Positions 13,489-22,399 of a DNA stretch of 64,000 bases are shown here, piece by piece. The first letter of the stretch is position 1. Each line of letters begins with the position of its first letter. The position numbers and the translations under genes are program-made. The notes under the pieces are model-generated. The model was not told the DNA's origin and ran no database searches. It saw only the letters and a list, made by a program, of their open reading frames with translations. Source of the stretch: Sedimentitalea nanhaiensis DSM 24252 (lineage in GTDB: Bacteria; Pseudomonadota; Alphaproteobacteria; Rhodobacterales; Rhodobacteraceae); contig NZ_KI421509.1 in assembly GCF_000473225.1 (NCBI RefSeq), positions 2,205,741 to 2,269,740 on the forward strand, given 5' to 3'.

Positions 13489-14433
13489 ATGGTCGAGATC
13501 TTCCTGCGCACGCTGCCCTTCTTTGCAATCATCGCACTCGGCTACTGGGCCGGGCGCACACGGTTTTTCAGCGAAGAGGCCACCGCCTACCTGACCAAAT
13601 TCGTGTTCTATTTCGCACTGTCGGCAATGCTGTTCCGCTTTGCCGCCAACCTGCGCCTGGCCGAGGTGTTCGATGGCCGCCTGATCATCGCCTACCTGTT
13701 GGGCAGCGCCGTTGTCTACGGCATCGCCACCGCCGTTGCCCTGCTGCGCGGACTGGACATGCAGACATCCGCAGTCGAGGCGCAATGCGCGGTGATCGGC
13801 AATGTCGGCTTTCTGGGCCTGCCCATGTTCGTCATGCTGTTCGGCGAGGCTTCGATCGGACCGATGATGTTGGTGCTGGCCACCGATCTGATCGTGTTCT
13901 CCAGCCTGATCGTTATCCTGATCAACGGCGCGCGCGACGGGCGGATGAGCCTGGCCATCCTGCGCACCATCGCGCTGGGGCTGTTGCGCAACCCGATGAT
14001 CGTGTCCATCTCCCTGGGGCTGGCCTGGTCGGCGCTGGCCCTGCCGATCCCGGATCCGATGAACGACTTTTTGGCCATCCTGGGCGGTGCCGCGACGCCG
14101 GGGGCGCTGTTTGCCATCGGCGCTTCGCTGGCGGGCAAATCTGCCGAACGGGTGCAGGTTGCCGGCTGGCTGACCTTTTGCAAGCTGATCCTGCATCCCC
14201 TGGCCGTCGCGATTGCCGTTCTGGTCCTGATCCCGCTCGATGCGTTTTCCGCCGTGATCGTGGTGTCTGCCGCCGCCATGCCGGTGGCGGGCAATGTCTA
14301 TATGCTGGCGCAGCATTACGGCATCGCACCGCACCGGGTCTCGGCCGCGATCCTGTTTTCCACCGCCTTCAGCATCCTGACCTTCCCCGTCATCATGGCC
14401 TGGGTGCAATCGGGCCAGCCCCCCGGCGGGTAA
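13489..14433 (+). CDS. AEC-family (auxin efflux carrier-like) transporter
   Basis: A 314-aa inner-membrane carrier with about ten hydrophobic helices in two repeats. The AEC pattern is clear: early IIALGYWAGR, the QCAVIGNVGFLGLPMF motif in the middle, and the GGAATPGALFAIGASLAG motif that opens the second repeat. Bacterial members transport small organic anions such as malate or malonate, in either direction; the substrate here is not determinable. The gene starts 41 bases after mbfA and is followed closely by fghA on the same strand. Confidence 0.85.
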   Translation: MVEIFLRTLPFFAIIALGYWAGRTRFFSEEATAYLTKFVFYFALSAMLFRFAANLRLAEVFDGRLIIAYLLGSAVVYGIATAVALLRGLDMQTSAVEAQCAVIGNVGFLGLPMFVMLFGEASIGPMMLVLATDLIVFSSLIVILINGARDGRMSLAILRTIALGLLRNPMIVSISLGLAWSALALPIPDPMNDFLAILGGAATPGALFAIGASLAGKSAERVQVAGWLTFCKLILHPLAVAIAVLVLIPLDAFSAVIVVSAAAMPVAGNVYMLAQHYGIAPHRVSAAILFSTAFSILTFPVIMAWVQSGQPPGG

Positions 14434-14520
14434 ATATTCCGACCAAAACCGCCTGCGCACTGGACGTCGCCATCACCGCCCGATAGCTCGGAACACAGAT
14501 CGCAACCCAAGGGGACAAAA

Positions 14521-15351
14521 ATGCAAACCGTTTCTGAAAACACCTGTTTCGGCGGCGTTCAGGGCGTCTATTCCCATGCCTCGACCGCCTGCCAATGCGA
14601 CATGACCTTTGGCCTGTTCCTGCCCGCCGAGGCACGCGACGGCCCGGTGCCGCTGCTGTGGTATCTGTCGGGGCTGACCTGCACCCACGAGAACGCCATG
14701 ACCAAGGCGGGCGCTCAGGCCTGGGCCGCCGACCATGGCATCGCGCTGGTCTTTCCCGACACCTCGCCGCGTGGCCCCGGCGTCGCCGATGACGACGATT
14801 ACGACCTGGGTCAGGGCGCCGGATTCTACGTCAACGCCACCCAGACCCCCTGGGCGCCGCATTTCAACATGTGGGACTATGTGACCGAAGAGCTGCCCGC
14901 GCTGCTGACCGACAAATTCGCCATCGACGGCGACCGTCAGGCGATCACCGGCCACTCGATGGGCGGGCATGGCGCACTGACCATGGCGATGAACCTGCCG
15001 GGGCGGTTCCGCTCGGTTTCGGCCTTTTCGCCGATCTGCAACCCCACCGCGTCCGACTGGGGCCGCAAACAGCTGACCGCCTATATGGGCGATGATGAAA
15101 CCACGTGGCAACGCCATGACGCGACGGTGATGATGGGACGAACCGGCTTTGACGGTCCGGTGCTGATCGACACCGGCAGCAAGGACCAGTTCATCGACCT
15201 GCTGCGCCCGGAATCCATGGCCGCCGCTATCGCCCTGCGCCGCCAGCCCGCCACGTTCCGGCTGCAACCGGGCTACGATCACAGCTATTTCTTCGTCTCC
15301 TCCTTCATCGAGGAACACGTCGCCTTTCACGCCCAGGCCCTGTGGGACTAG
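14521..15351 (+). CDS. fghA: S-formylglutathione hydrolase
   Basis: Hydrolyses S-formylglutathione to formate and glutathione, the second step of glutathione-dependent formaldehyde oxidation. The 276-aa protein starts at an ATG behind AAGGGG and contains SGLTCTHENAMTKAG (50-64), HFNMWDYVTEELP and the nucleophile motif GHSMGGHGA (Ser146), with a late DTGSKDQF and YDHSYFF supplying the acid and His. The family is also called esterase D. No formaldehyde dehydrogenase gene is in the window, so the partner enzyme lies elsewhere. Confidence 0.95.
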   Translation: MQTVSENTCFGGVQGVYSHASTACQCDMTFGLFLPAEARDGPVPLLWYLSGLTCTHENAMTKAGAQAWAADHGIALVFPDTSPRGPGVADDDDYDLGQGAGFYVNATQTPWAPHFNMWDYVTEELPALLTDKFAIDGDRQAITGHSMGGHGALTMAMNLPGRFRSVSAFSPICNPTASDWGRKQLTAYMGDDETTWQRHDATVMMGRTGFDGPVLIDTGSKDQFIDLLRPESMAAAIALRRQPATFRLQPGYDHSYFFVSSFIEEHVAFHAQALWD

Positions 15352-15355
15352 GCCG

Positions 15356-15814
15356 TTGGGCGCGCTTTATCTCGACGCCGACGCCTGCCCGGTGCGGGCC
15401 GAAGCGGAACGGGTGGCAACCCGCCATGGCTGGACCATGTATGTGGTCTCCAACGGCGGGCTGCGCCCTTCGGCCAATCCGCTGGTGCAGACCGTGATCG
15501 TGGCCGACGGTGCCGACCTGGCCGATATGTGGATCGCCGAGCGCAGCGGCCCCGGCGACGTGGTGGTGACCGGGGACATCCCGCTGGCGGCCAAATGCGT
15601 CGCCACCGGGGCGCGGGTGCTGCGCCACAATGGTACGGCGTTCACCGAGGCCAACATCGGCCAGCAACTGGCGATGCGCGATCTGATGGCCGACCTGCGG
15701 GCGGCCAACCCGCTGGGCACGGGCGGCGGTGGCAAGGGCTTTACAAAGGCCGACCGCTCGCGTTTTCTGGACGCGCTCGAACGCGAGATACGCACCGCCA
15801 AACGCAACGGCTGA
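15356..15814 (+). CDS. YaiI/YqxD-family (DUF188) protein
   Basis: A 152-aa protein of the UPF0178 family, whose fold is PIN-like and whose function is unproven. Conserved acidic motifs are LDADACPV near the start, VVTGDIPLA in the middle, and a C-terminal GGGGKGFTKADRSRFLDALER. The likely start is a TTG at 15,356, four bases after the fghA stop; no ATG is available before the conserved DADACPV motif, which forces this non-ATG choice. Tight spacing suggests translational coupling to fghA. Confidence 0.85.
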   Translation: MGALYLDADACPVRAEAERVATRHGWTMYVVSNGGLRPSANPLVQTVIVADGADLADMWIAERSGPGDVVVTGDIPLAAKCVATGARVLRHNGTAFTEANIGQQLAMRDLMADLRAANPLGTGGGGKGFTKADRSRFLDALEREIRTAKRNG

Positions 15815-15850
15815 GCGCCCGCAGGCCACCGGCGGCAGAAGGAACAGACC

Positions 15851-16471
15851 ATGCACCCCCAGGCCGTCGTGTTCGACATCGGCAACGTGCTGATCGAATG
15901 GCAACCGGAACGCTTCTACGATGCCCGCATCGGCCCCGACCGCCGCCGCGCCCTGTTCGCCGCCGTCGATCTGGCGGGCATGAACGACCGTGTCGACATG
16001 GGCGAAGATTTCACCGATACCGTCTATGGTACCGCAGACGCGCACCCGGACTGGCAACGGGAAATCCGCCTCTGGCACCACAGCTGGATCGAAATGGCGC
16101 AGCCGGAAATCCCCCGCTCGGTGCGTCTGTTGCGCGCCCTGCGTGCCAAGGCGATCCCGGTGTTCTCGCTGTCCAATTTCGGCATCCAGAGCTTCGATCT
16201 GGCCGCCACCCACTATCCGTTTTTGCGCGAATTCGACCGTCAGTATATCTCGGGCCATTTGCAACAGGCCAAACCCGACCCCGCGATCTATCAGACGCTG
16301 GAAACCGACAGCGGCATCGCCCCCGACCGGCTGCTGTTCACCGATGATCGCCCCGAAAACATTGCCGTGGCCGGCGCGCGCGGCTGGCAAACCCATCTGT
16401 TCCAGGGCCCCGATGGCTGGGCCGACCGGCTGATCCAGGCCGGGCTTTTAACCCCACAGGAGGCCGCATGA
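15851..16471 (+). CDS. HAD-superfamily (subfamily IA) hydrolase
   Basis: A 206-aa phosphatase-like protein. Motif I is VVFDIGNVLIEW (residues 6-17), where the second Asp of the usual DxD is replaced by Gly-Asn as in the YihX group of sugar-phosphate phosphatases. Motif II is SLSNF, motif III includes KPDPAIY, and motif IV is FTDDRPENIAVAGARGW. The substrate is not predictable. It shares an ATGA overlap with the next gene. Confidence 0.85.
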   Translation: MHPQAVVFDIGNVLIEWQPERFYDARIGPDRRRALFAAVDLAGMNDRVDMGEDFTDTVYGTADAHPDWQREIRLWHHSWIEMAQPEIPRSVRLLRALRAKAIPVFSLSNFGIQSFDLAATHYPFLREFDRQYISGHLQQAKPDPAIYQTLETDSGIAPDRLLFTDDRPENIAVAGARGWQTHLFQGPDGWADRLIQAGLLTPQEAA

Positions 16472-17382
16472 CCATTCCCTACATTTCCTTTGACGAGGGC
16501 GAGGCCAACATAGGATGGCTGGAACTGACCGAGGCCCTGGCGCGCGGTCACGATCTGCCCAGGGCCGAGATCGGCGATACCTTCCTGTATCGCGATCCCG
16601 ACACGTTGTTGTCCCGCTCGGCCTGGATCGACGGTATGGGGCTGGCCGTGAAAACCGCCACGATCTTTCCCGACAACCCAAAGCGCGACATGCCGATGGT
16701 CAACGGCGCGGTCTGCCTCTATTCGGATCGCGACGGCACCCTGTCGGCCCTGATCGACTTTCACCTAGTGACCAAATGGAAAACCGTCGGCGACAGCCTG
16801 CTGGCCGCGCGCCGGCTGGCCCATGCCGACAGCCGCAACATCCTGATTGTCGGCACCGGCACCGTCGGCAGCGGGCTGTGCGACGCCTTTGCCGCCGGGT
16901 TTCCCGACGCGACCCTCACCCTGTGGAACCGCACCCGCGCCAAGGCCGACGCGCTGGCCGCCAGCAAACCCGGCGTGACCGTGGCCGACGATCTGGAAAC
17001 AGCAGTGTGCGCCGCCGATATCGTCGTGACCGCCACCATGTCCTCGACCCCGGTGATCCGGGGCGCGTGGCTGCAACCGGGTCAGCACCTGAACCTGATC
17101 GGGGCCTATCGCCCCGACATGCGCGAGGCGGACGACACCGCCCTGACCCGCGCGCGCATCTTTGTGGACAGTTTCGACACCACCGTCGGTCACATCGGCG
17201 AAATCCAGATTCCTCTGGACGCGGGCGTAATCACCCGCGACGACCTGATCGCGGACTACTACGATCTGGCCGCGTTTCAACGCACGGAAGATGACATAAC
17301 CCTGTTCAAGAACGGCGGCGGTGCACATCTGGACCTGATGACCGGCCGCTATATTCTCGACAAATGGCAAGCGGCGCGCTGA
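16468..17382 (+). CDS. Ornithine cyclodeaminase / mu-crystallin family protein
   Basis: A 304-aa NAD(P)-dependent enzyme of the ornithine cyclodeaminase / alanine dehydrogenase / ketimine reductase family. Seen: MGLAVKTATIFPDNP (substrate-side Lys), then the Rossmann motif IVGTGTVGSGLC around residues 128-139, and GAYRPDMREAD. It overlaps the HAD gene by 4 bases (ATGA), so both are probably made together. The family ranges from ornithine cyclodeaminase to imino-acid reductases, and the exact reaction cannot be read from these motifs. Confidence 0.85.
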   Translation: MTIPYISFDEGEANIGWLELTEALARGHDLPRAEIGDTFLYRDPDTLLSRSAWIDGMGLAVKTATIFPDNPKRDMPMVNGAVCLYSDRDGTLSALIDFHLVTKWKTVGDSLLAARRLAHADSRNILIVGTGTVGSGLCDAFAAGFPDATLTLWNRTRAKADALAASKPGVTVADDLETAVCAADIVVTATMSSTPVIRGAWLQPGQHLNLIGAYRPDMREADDTALTRARIFVDSFDTTVGHIGEIQIPLDAGVITRDDLIADYYDLAAFQRTEDDITLFKNGGGAHLDLMTGRYILDKWQAAR

Positions 17383-17389
17383 TTCTGAA

Positions 17390-17499
17390 GTTTCGGCCTC
17401 GCCCCGAGACGCCCGGCGTCCCCCATCGCGTCGAAATCTTCGAGTTCACGCAGCGATGGGGGACGCACATTCAGGAGGAATGCAGGTTCAGGCCGAAAC
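17390..17499. repeat. Nested inverted repeats between convergent genes
   Basis: Outer arms GTTTCGGCCT (17,390-17,399) and AGGCCGAAAC (17,490-17,499) are perfect 10-bp complements. Inside them are perfect 14-bp arms GCGTCCCCCATCGC (17,416-17,429) and GCGATGGGGGACGC (17,453-17,466), and inside those TCGAA/TTCGA. The structure spans the whole gap between two convergent genes and enters the MFS coding end. It could serve as a two-way terminator. Confidence 0.6.
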
Positions 17500-18741
17500 G
17501 CTCCCTGCAGGCACGACCGCCATCGGGCGTTCGCGGATCGGCAGGTGCACGATGGCGCTGAACGCGCCGATGCCGACACCGATCCACCAGACCAGCGTGT
17601 AATCGCCATAGAGATCGTACATCCGCCCGCCCAGCCAGACACCCATAAAGCTGCCGATCTGATGGCTCAGAAACACGATGCCATACAGCGTGCCCATGTA
17701 ACGTAGCCCATAGATCTGCGCCACCAGCCCCGAGGTCAACGGCACGGTCGCCAGCCACAGCGCCCCCATCGCCACGGAAAACAGGATCACCGATAGCGGC
17801 GTGATCGGCAGCAGGATGAACGCTCCCGCCACCACCGTGCGCGCGGCATAGATCCCCGCCAGCAGGTATTTCTTGGGAAACCGGTTGCCCGCCCAGCCCG
17901 CCGCAAGGGTGCCGGCAATATTGGCCACCCCGATCAGCGAAATCGCCACCGCCCCCAGCGCCGAGGTGGTCGTGATGCCGATGGCATGCAGCATCCCCCC
18001 GGGCAGGATCGGCCCGCACAGCTCGGTGACAAAGGCGGGGAAATGCGCGGTGATGAACCCCAGCTGATAACCACAGCTGAAAAACCCCAGGAAAATCAGC
18101 GTATAGGACGGATCCCGCAGCGCCCGGATCAGGACCACACCCATGTTCTCGGGCATCTCTGCCGTTTCGCGGCGCGCCGGCGCCCGCATCAACGGCAGGG
18201 TCAAAATCATCGCCAGAATCGCGGCGGCAAAAACCAGAAACACCTGCTGCCACCCCAGAAAGCCCAGCATCCATTCCGCGACCGGCGCCCCCACGATCTG
18301 ACCGCCACTGCCTGCCGCCGTGATGATCGCCAGCGACATCGACCGGTTCTCGTCCGTCGATGCCCGCGCCACCACCGCCAGGATCACGCCAAATCCGGTG
18401 CCCGCGATGCCGAACCCGACCAGCCAGCTATAGGTTTGATGCGCCAGCGGGGTCACCGCCTGCGACGACAGCACCAGCCCCAGCGCATAGACCAGCGCCC
18501 CGATCACGATAGCCCGGCGATCCCCGATCTTTTCCGCCAGCGCGCCAAATATCGGCTGCCCGATCCCCCAGGCCAGGTTCTGGATCGCAATCGCCAGCGA
18601 AAATTCGCTGCGCAGCCAACCGAACTCCTCGGCGATGGGAATCTGGAACACCCCGTACGAGGCGCGGATCGCAAAGCTGACCAGGATGATGGCGCAGCCC
18701 ACAATCAGGACCGGGTTGAACAAGGTCGCCTTCTCAGTCAT
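17488..18741 (-). CDS. MFS transporter, oxalate/formate antiporter-like
   Basis: A 417-aa major facilitator with twelve predicted helices. It carries the family cues AIRASYGVFQIPIAEEFGW after helix 1, a loop 2-3 motif of the G..aekiGDRRAI type, and IYGLRYMGTLYGIVFLSHQIGSF in the second half. These are typical of the monocarboxylate / OFA-type MFS proteins that move small organic acids. The gene is single, with its own promoter divergent from zapE. The substrate is not predictable. Confidence 0.85.
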   Translation of the reverse strand: MTEKATLFNPVLIVGCAIILVSFAIRASYGVFQIPIAEEFGWLRSEFSLAIAIQNLAWGIGQPIFGALAEKIGDRRAIVIGALVYALGLVLSSQAVTPLAHQTYSWLVGFGIAGTGFGVILAVVARASTDENRSMSLAIITAAGSGGQIVGAPVAEWMLGFLGWQQVFLVFAAAILAMILTLPLMRAPARRETAEMPENMGVVLIRALRDPSYTLIFLGFFSCGYQLGFITAHFPAFVTELCGPILPGGMLHAIGITTTSALGAVAISLIGVANIAGTLAAGWAGNRFPKKYLLAGIYAARTVVAGAFILLPITPLSVILFSVAMGALWLATVPLTSGLVAQIYGLRYMGTLYGIVFLSHQIGSFMGVWLGGRMYDLYGDYTLVWWIGVGIGAFSAIVHLPIRERPMAVVPAGSVSA

Positions 18742-18888
18742 CCGCGTATCTCCGACGAGTCAGGCAAATCAGTTAACGGAATCCCACGGTATTACAAATC
18801 GGGAATCGTGCGGCCGCCCATCAGCATTGCTGATACATCCCGCGCACTTGCGCTTTTCAATGCCCCCGCCCCGCGCTATGGCTGCGAC

Positions 18889-19947
18889 ATGACCGCTGTT
18901 TTTGACCTTCATGCCGCCCGCATCGCCGATGGCAGTCTCAGGCCGGACCCGGTGCAACAGGCCGTCCTGCCTGAATTCCAACGCATTGCCACGGCGCTGG
19001 CAACGCCGGTAAAACGCGGCCTGTTCCGCAAGGCACCCGACCCGATCCAGGGTCTGTACCTCTGGGGCGGGGTCGGACGCGGCAAATCCATGCTGATGGA
19101 TCTGTTTGTCGACTCGCTGGACGGGATTGCCAGCCGCCGGGTGCATTTCCACGCCTTCATGCAGGAAATCCACGCCGCCATGCACGTGGCCCGCAAGGCC
19201 GGTGCCCGCGATGCGCTGGACCCCGTCGCCGCCGATGTCATCGCCAATCTGCGCCTGCTGGCCTTTGACGAAATGCAGATCACGGACATCACCGACGCCA
19301 TGATTGTCGGACGGCTGTTTCAAAAACTGTTCGATGCCGGGGTGGTGGTGGTGACCACCAGCAACCGCGTGCCGGACGATCTGTACAAGGACGGGCTGAA
19401 CCGCCAGCTGTTCCTGCCCTTCATCGAGCTGATCAAGACCCGCATGGTGGTCCACGAACTGACCAGCCCGACCGATTACCGCCAGAACCGCCTGCAAGGC
19501 GCGCAGGTCTATTTCACCCCCACCGGCCCGGCGGCCCGCGCCGAAATCGCCGCTGTGTGGGACGATCTCACCGGCGGCCCGGCCGCCCCCCTGACCCTGC
19601 ATGTCAACAAGCGCGAAGTGGTGATCCCGGCGTTTCGCAACGGCGTTGCCCGCGCCACCTTCTATGATCTCTGCGGCACCGCGCTTGGTCCCGCCGACTA
19701 TCTGGCAATCGCCGACACGGTGCGGGTGCTGGTGCTCGAAGACATCCCGCGCCTGTCACGACAGAATTTCAACGAGGCCAAGCGCTTTGTCACCCTGATC
19801 GATGCGCTCTACGAGGCCCGCGTGCGTCTGATCGCCTCCGCCGCCGCCCAGCCCGAAATGCTCTATGTCGAAGGCGAAGGCACGTTCGAATTCGAACGCA
19901 CCGCGTCGCGCCTGCGCGAAATGCAGGACCAGGACTGGGGACGCTAA
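18889..19947 (+). CDS. zapE: ZapE, cell-division AFG1-like ATPase
   Basis: A 352-aa AFG1/ZapE ATPase that associates with the division ring (known for E. coli ZapE). Walker A is GGVGRGKSML, Walker B is LLAFDEMQITD, and VVTTSNRVPDDLYKDGLNR is the family sensor segment. The ATG at 18,889 yields MTAVFDLHAARIADG; the frame is open much further upstream but crosses the MFS gene on the other strand. In many alphaproteobacteria zapE lies near mdh and sdh genes; that linkage is absent here. Confidence 0.92.
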   Translation: MTAVFDLHAARIADGSLRPDPVQQAVLPEFQRIATALATPVKRGLFRKAPDPIQGLYLWGGVGRGKSMLMDLFVDSLDGIASRRVHFHAFMQEIHAAMHVARKAGARDALDPVAADVIANLRLLAFDEMQITDITDAMIVGRLFQKLFDAGVVVVTTSNRVPDDLYKDGLNRQLFLPFIELIKTRMVVHELTSPTDYRQNRLQGAQVYFTPTGPAARAEIAAVWDDLTGGPAAPLTLHVNKREVVIPAFRNGVARATFYDLCGTALGPADYLAIADTVRVLVLEDIPRLSRQNFNEAKRFVTLIDALYEARVRLIASAAAQPEMLYVEGEGTFEFERTASRLREMQDQDWGR

Positions 19948-20063
19948 AGCACTTTGCGTTTGTTCCGATCCCTGACCAAAGTCTTGAATCCGGCGATGCG
20001 CACCACGCTGCAAACCCCGGTTTTCCTCTTGCCGGAAATACTCCGGGGGAGTCCCGCAGGGAC

Positions 20064-20078
20064 GGGGGCAGAGCCCCC
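20064..20078. terminator. Shared terminator hairpin between zapE and folC
   Basis: GGGGGC and GCCCCC arms with a 3-base loop between the convergent genes. The flanking sequence (GGAAATACTCCGGGGGAGTCC) looks like the short gene-end repeats common in Roseobacter genomes. Confidence 0.5.
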
Positions 20079-20084
20079 ACCCGA

Positions 20085-21359
20085 TCAGCCGTTCTCGCGC
20101 AGCACCGATCCCGCCAGATACAACGATCCGCAGATCAGCACCCGGCTGCGCGGCTCCTCGGCCACGATGGCGCGCAGCGCATCGATGACGCTGTCGGCCA
20201 CATCGGCCTGCAGACCCACGGCCCGCGCCGCGCTCTGCGTCGCCGCGGCAGGCAGGGTATTGGCCTCGCCGGGGATCGACACCGCAGTCAGCCCCTTTAC
20301 CTGCGGCGCCAGCGGACGCAGATAGCCGGTGACATCCTTGGTGTTCAGCATCCCGCAGATCAGCCGCGTCGGGCGCGGCGGCAGGCTGGCCAACAGCACG
20401 CCCAGCGCCGCGCCTGCGGCGGCGTTATGGCCGCCGTCCAGCCACAGATCGGCATCCGGGGCCAGATCGGCCAGCGGTCCGCGAGTCAGCTTCTGCATCC
20501 GCGCCGGCCAGTCCGCCCGCGTCACCGCCGCCTCATAGGCCGCATCGCCCAGGCCCAGGTGCCGCAGCGCCGCCAGTGCCGTGCCCGCATTGACGATCTG
20601 ATGCGCCCCCAGCAGGTTCGGCAATGGCAGATCGCGCAGCCCGGTTTCGTCCTGATAGACCAGCCGCCCGCGTTCCTCATAAACATGCCAATGCTGACCG
20701 TGCACCAACAGCGGCGCGCCAACGCGGCTGGCGACATTCTCGATCACCACCATCGCGTCTTCCGCCTGCGGCGCCACGACACAGGGCACCCCACGCTTCA
20801 GGATCCCGGCCTTCTCGAACGCGATCTTGCCCAGCGTGTCGCCCAGATACTGCTCGTGATCGATCGAGATCGGCGTAATCACGGTCAACTCCGGCGCGGT
20901 CACGACATTGGTCGCATCCAGACGCCCGCCCAGCCCGACCTCAAGCAGGGTGTAATCCGCCCGCGCCCGCGCAAAAGCCAGCAATGCCGCGCAGGTGGTA
21001 ATCTCGAAATAGGTGATCGCCTCGTCGCCATTGGCAACATAGCACTCGTCCAGCACCGCGCTCAGCGCGGCCTCGTCGATCAGCGTGCCACCCACCCGGA
21101 TCCGCTCGTGAAACCGCGCCAGATGCGGGCTGGTATAGGCATGTGCGGTCTTGCCCGCCGCCGCGATCCCGGCGCGAATCATTGCCAGGGTCGAGCCCTT
21201 GCCATTGGTCCCAGCAATATGAATCACACCCGGCAGATCGTCCTGCGGATTGTCCAGCGCCGCCAACAGCCGCCAGACCCGGTCCAGCGTCAGGTCGATG
21301 ATCTTGGGGTGCAGCGACATCATCCGCTCCAGGATGACATCGGATGTGGGCGCGCTCAT
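20085..21359 (-). CDS. folC: Bifunctional folylpolyglutamate / dihydrofolate synthase
   Basis: Adds glutamate to dihydropteroate and folates. The 424-aa protein has the ATP loop GTNGKGSTLAMIR, TSPHLARFHERIRV, the Mur-ligase-like LLEVGLGGRLDATNVV, and ITPISIDHEQYLGDT. It overlaps the accD stop by 4 bases (ATGA), the usual accD-folC pairing in alphaproteobacteria. Confidence 0.96.
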   Translation of the reverse strand: MSAPTSDVILERMMSLHPKIIDLTLDRVWRLLAALDNPQDDLPGVIHIAGTNGKGSTLAMIRAGIAAAGKTAHAYTSPHLARFHERIRVGGTLIDEAALSAVLDECYVANGDEAITYFEITTCAALLAFARARADYTLLEVGLGGRLDATNVVTAPELTVITPISIDHEQYLGDTLGKIAFEKAGILKRGVPCVVAPQAEDAMVVIENVASRVGAPLLVHGQHWHVYEERGRLVYQDETGLRDLPLPNLLGAHQIVNAGTALAALRHLGLGDAAYEAAVTRADWPARMQKLTRGPLADLAPDADLWLDGGHNAAAGAALGVLLASLPPRPTRLICGMLNTKDVTGYLRPLAPQVKGLTAVSIPGEANTLPAAATQSAARAVGLQADVADSVIDALRAIVAEEPRSRVLICGSLYLAGSVLRENG

Positions 21360-22339
21360 GGCTTGGCAGCGGTTTTTTTGGCTGCCGGGTCGTCCGCCGG
21401 CTGCGCTGTCCCGGCCTTGGCTTCATCCTTGGGTTTGTCCAGCCCCTCGGGCTGCGGATCGGGCGCGGGCAGATCGCCGCGCACCGCCGGAGGCAGCCCC
21501 ATCAGCATCCGCGTGATGGCGATCAGCTCGTCGCGCATCTCGGTGCGTCGGGTGACCCGGTCCAGCATGCCGTGATCAAGCAGGTATTCAGCACGCTGAA
21601 ACCCGTCCGGCAGCCGCTCGCCCAGGGTCTGTTCGATCACCCGAGGCCCGGCAAAGCAGATCAGCGCGTTGGGTTCGGCGATATGCACATCCCCCAGCAT
21701 CGCATAGGACGCGGTGACACCGCCGGTGGTCGGATGAGTCAGAACCACGATATAGGGCAACCCGGCCTCTTTCAGCATCTGCACCGCAACGGTGCTGCGC
21801 GGCATCTGCATCAGGCTCAGAATGCCTTCCTGCATCCGCGCGCCCCCGGCCGCGGAAAACAGAACCAGAGGGCACTTCATCTTTACCGCCTTTTGCGCGG
21901 CGGCAATGATCGCATTGCCCACATACATGCCCATGGACCCGCCCATAAAGCTGAAATCCTGCGCCACCGCCACGATCGGGGCGCGGCCCATGTCCCCGGT
22001 CGCGACCAGCATGGCCTCTTTTTCGCCGGTGGCCTTCTGCGCCGCCTTCATGCGTTCGGGATATTTCTTCTGGTCGCGGAAATGCAACGGATCGGCGATC
22101 GGTTCCGGCACCGCGATTTCGGCAAAGACCCCGCCGTCAAACAGCGCCGTGAACCGCTCACGCGGCGAGATCACCATGTGGTGGCCGCAACTGGTGCAGA
22201 CGTTCAGATTGTCGCTGAGTTCGCGGTGAAACAGCATGGTGCCGCATTCATCGCATTTTTGCCACAGGTTCTCGGGAGTTTCGCGACGCGAAAAGATCGA
22301 GTTGATCCGCGGGCGGACGTAATTGGTAATCCAGTTCAT
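21356..22339 (-). CDS. accD: Acetyl-CoA carboxylase carboxyltransferase subunit beta
   Basis: Transfers carboxyl from carboxybiotin to acetyl-CoA, the committed step of fatty acid synthesis, as part of the AccA2D2 complex. The 327-aa protein starts with MNWITNYV at 22,339 behind GAGG; the longer open frame adds 20 unlikely residues. The N-terminal zinc ribbon is CDECGTMLF...CTSCGHH and the crotonase-like core has FMGGSMGMYVG and FSAAGGARMQEG. A Pro/Ala/Lys-rich tail of about 40 residues follows the conserved domain. Confidence 0.96.
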   Translation of the reverse strand: MNWITNYVRPRINSIFSRRETPENLWQKCDECGTMLFHRELSDNLNVCTSCGHHMVISPRERFTALFDGGVFAEIAVPEPIADPLHFRDQKKYPERMKAAQKATGEKEAMLVATGDMGRAPIVAVAQDFSFMGGSMGMYVGNAIIAAAQKAVKMKCPLVLFSAAGGARMQEGILSLMQMPRSTVAVQMLKEAGLPYIVVLTHPTTGGVTASYAMLGDVHIAEPNALICFAGPRVIEQTLGERLPDGFQRAEYLLDHGMLDRVTRRTEMRDELIAITRMLMGLPPAVRGDLPAPDPQPEGLDKPKDEAKAGTAQPADDPAAKKTAAKP

Positions 22340-22399
22340 TGCGATGCCTCTGCTGGCCGGACGTGGCGCCCAGATAAGCGTCCCGGCGCGGAATTGCAA

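Noticed and set aside
13444-14460. A 338-codon minus-strand frame opposite the AEC transporter
   Set aside because: Its His/Gln/Asp-rich translation is typical of an antisense shadow in high-GC DNA; the plus strand encodes a clear transporter.
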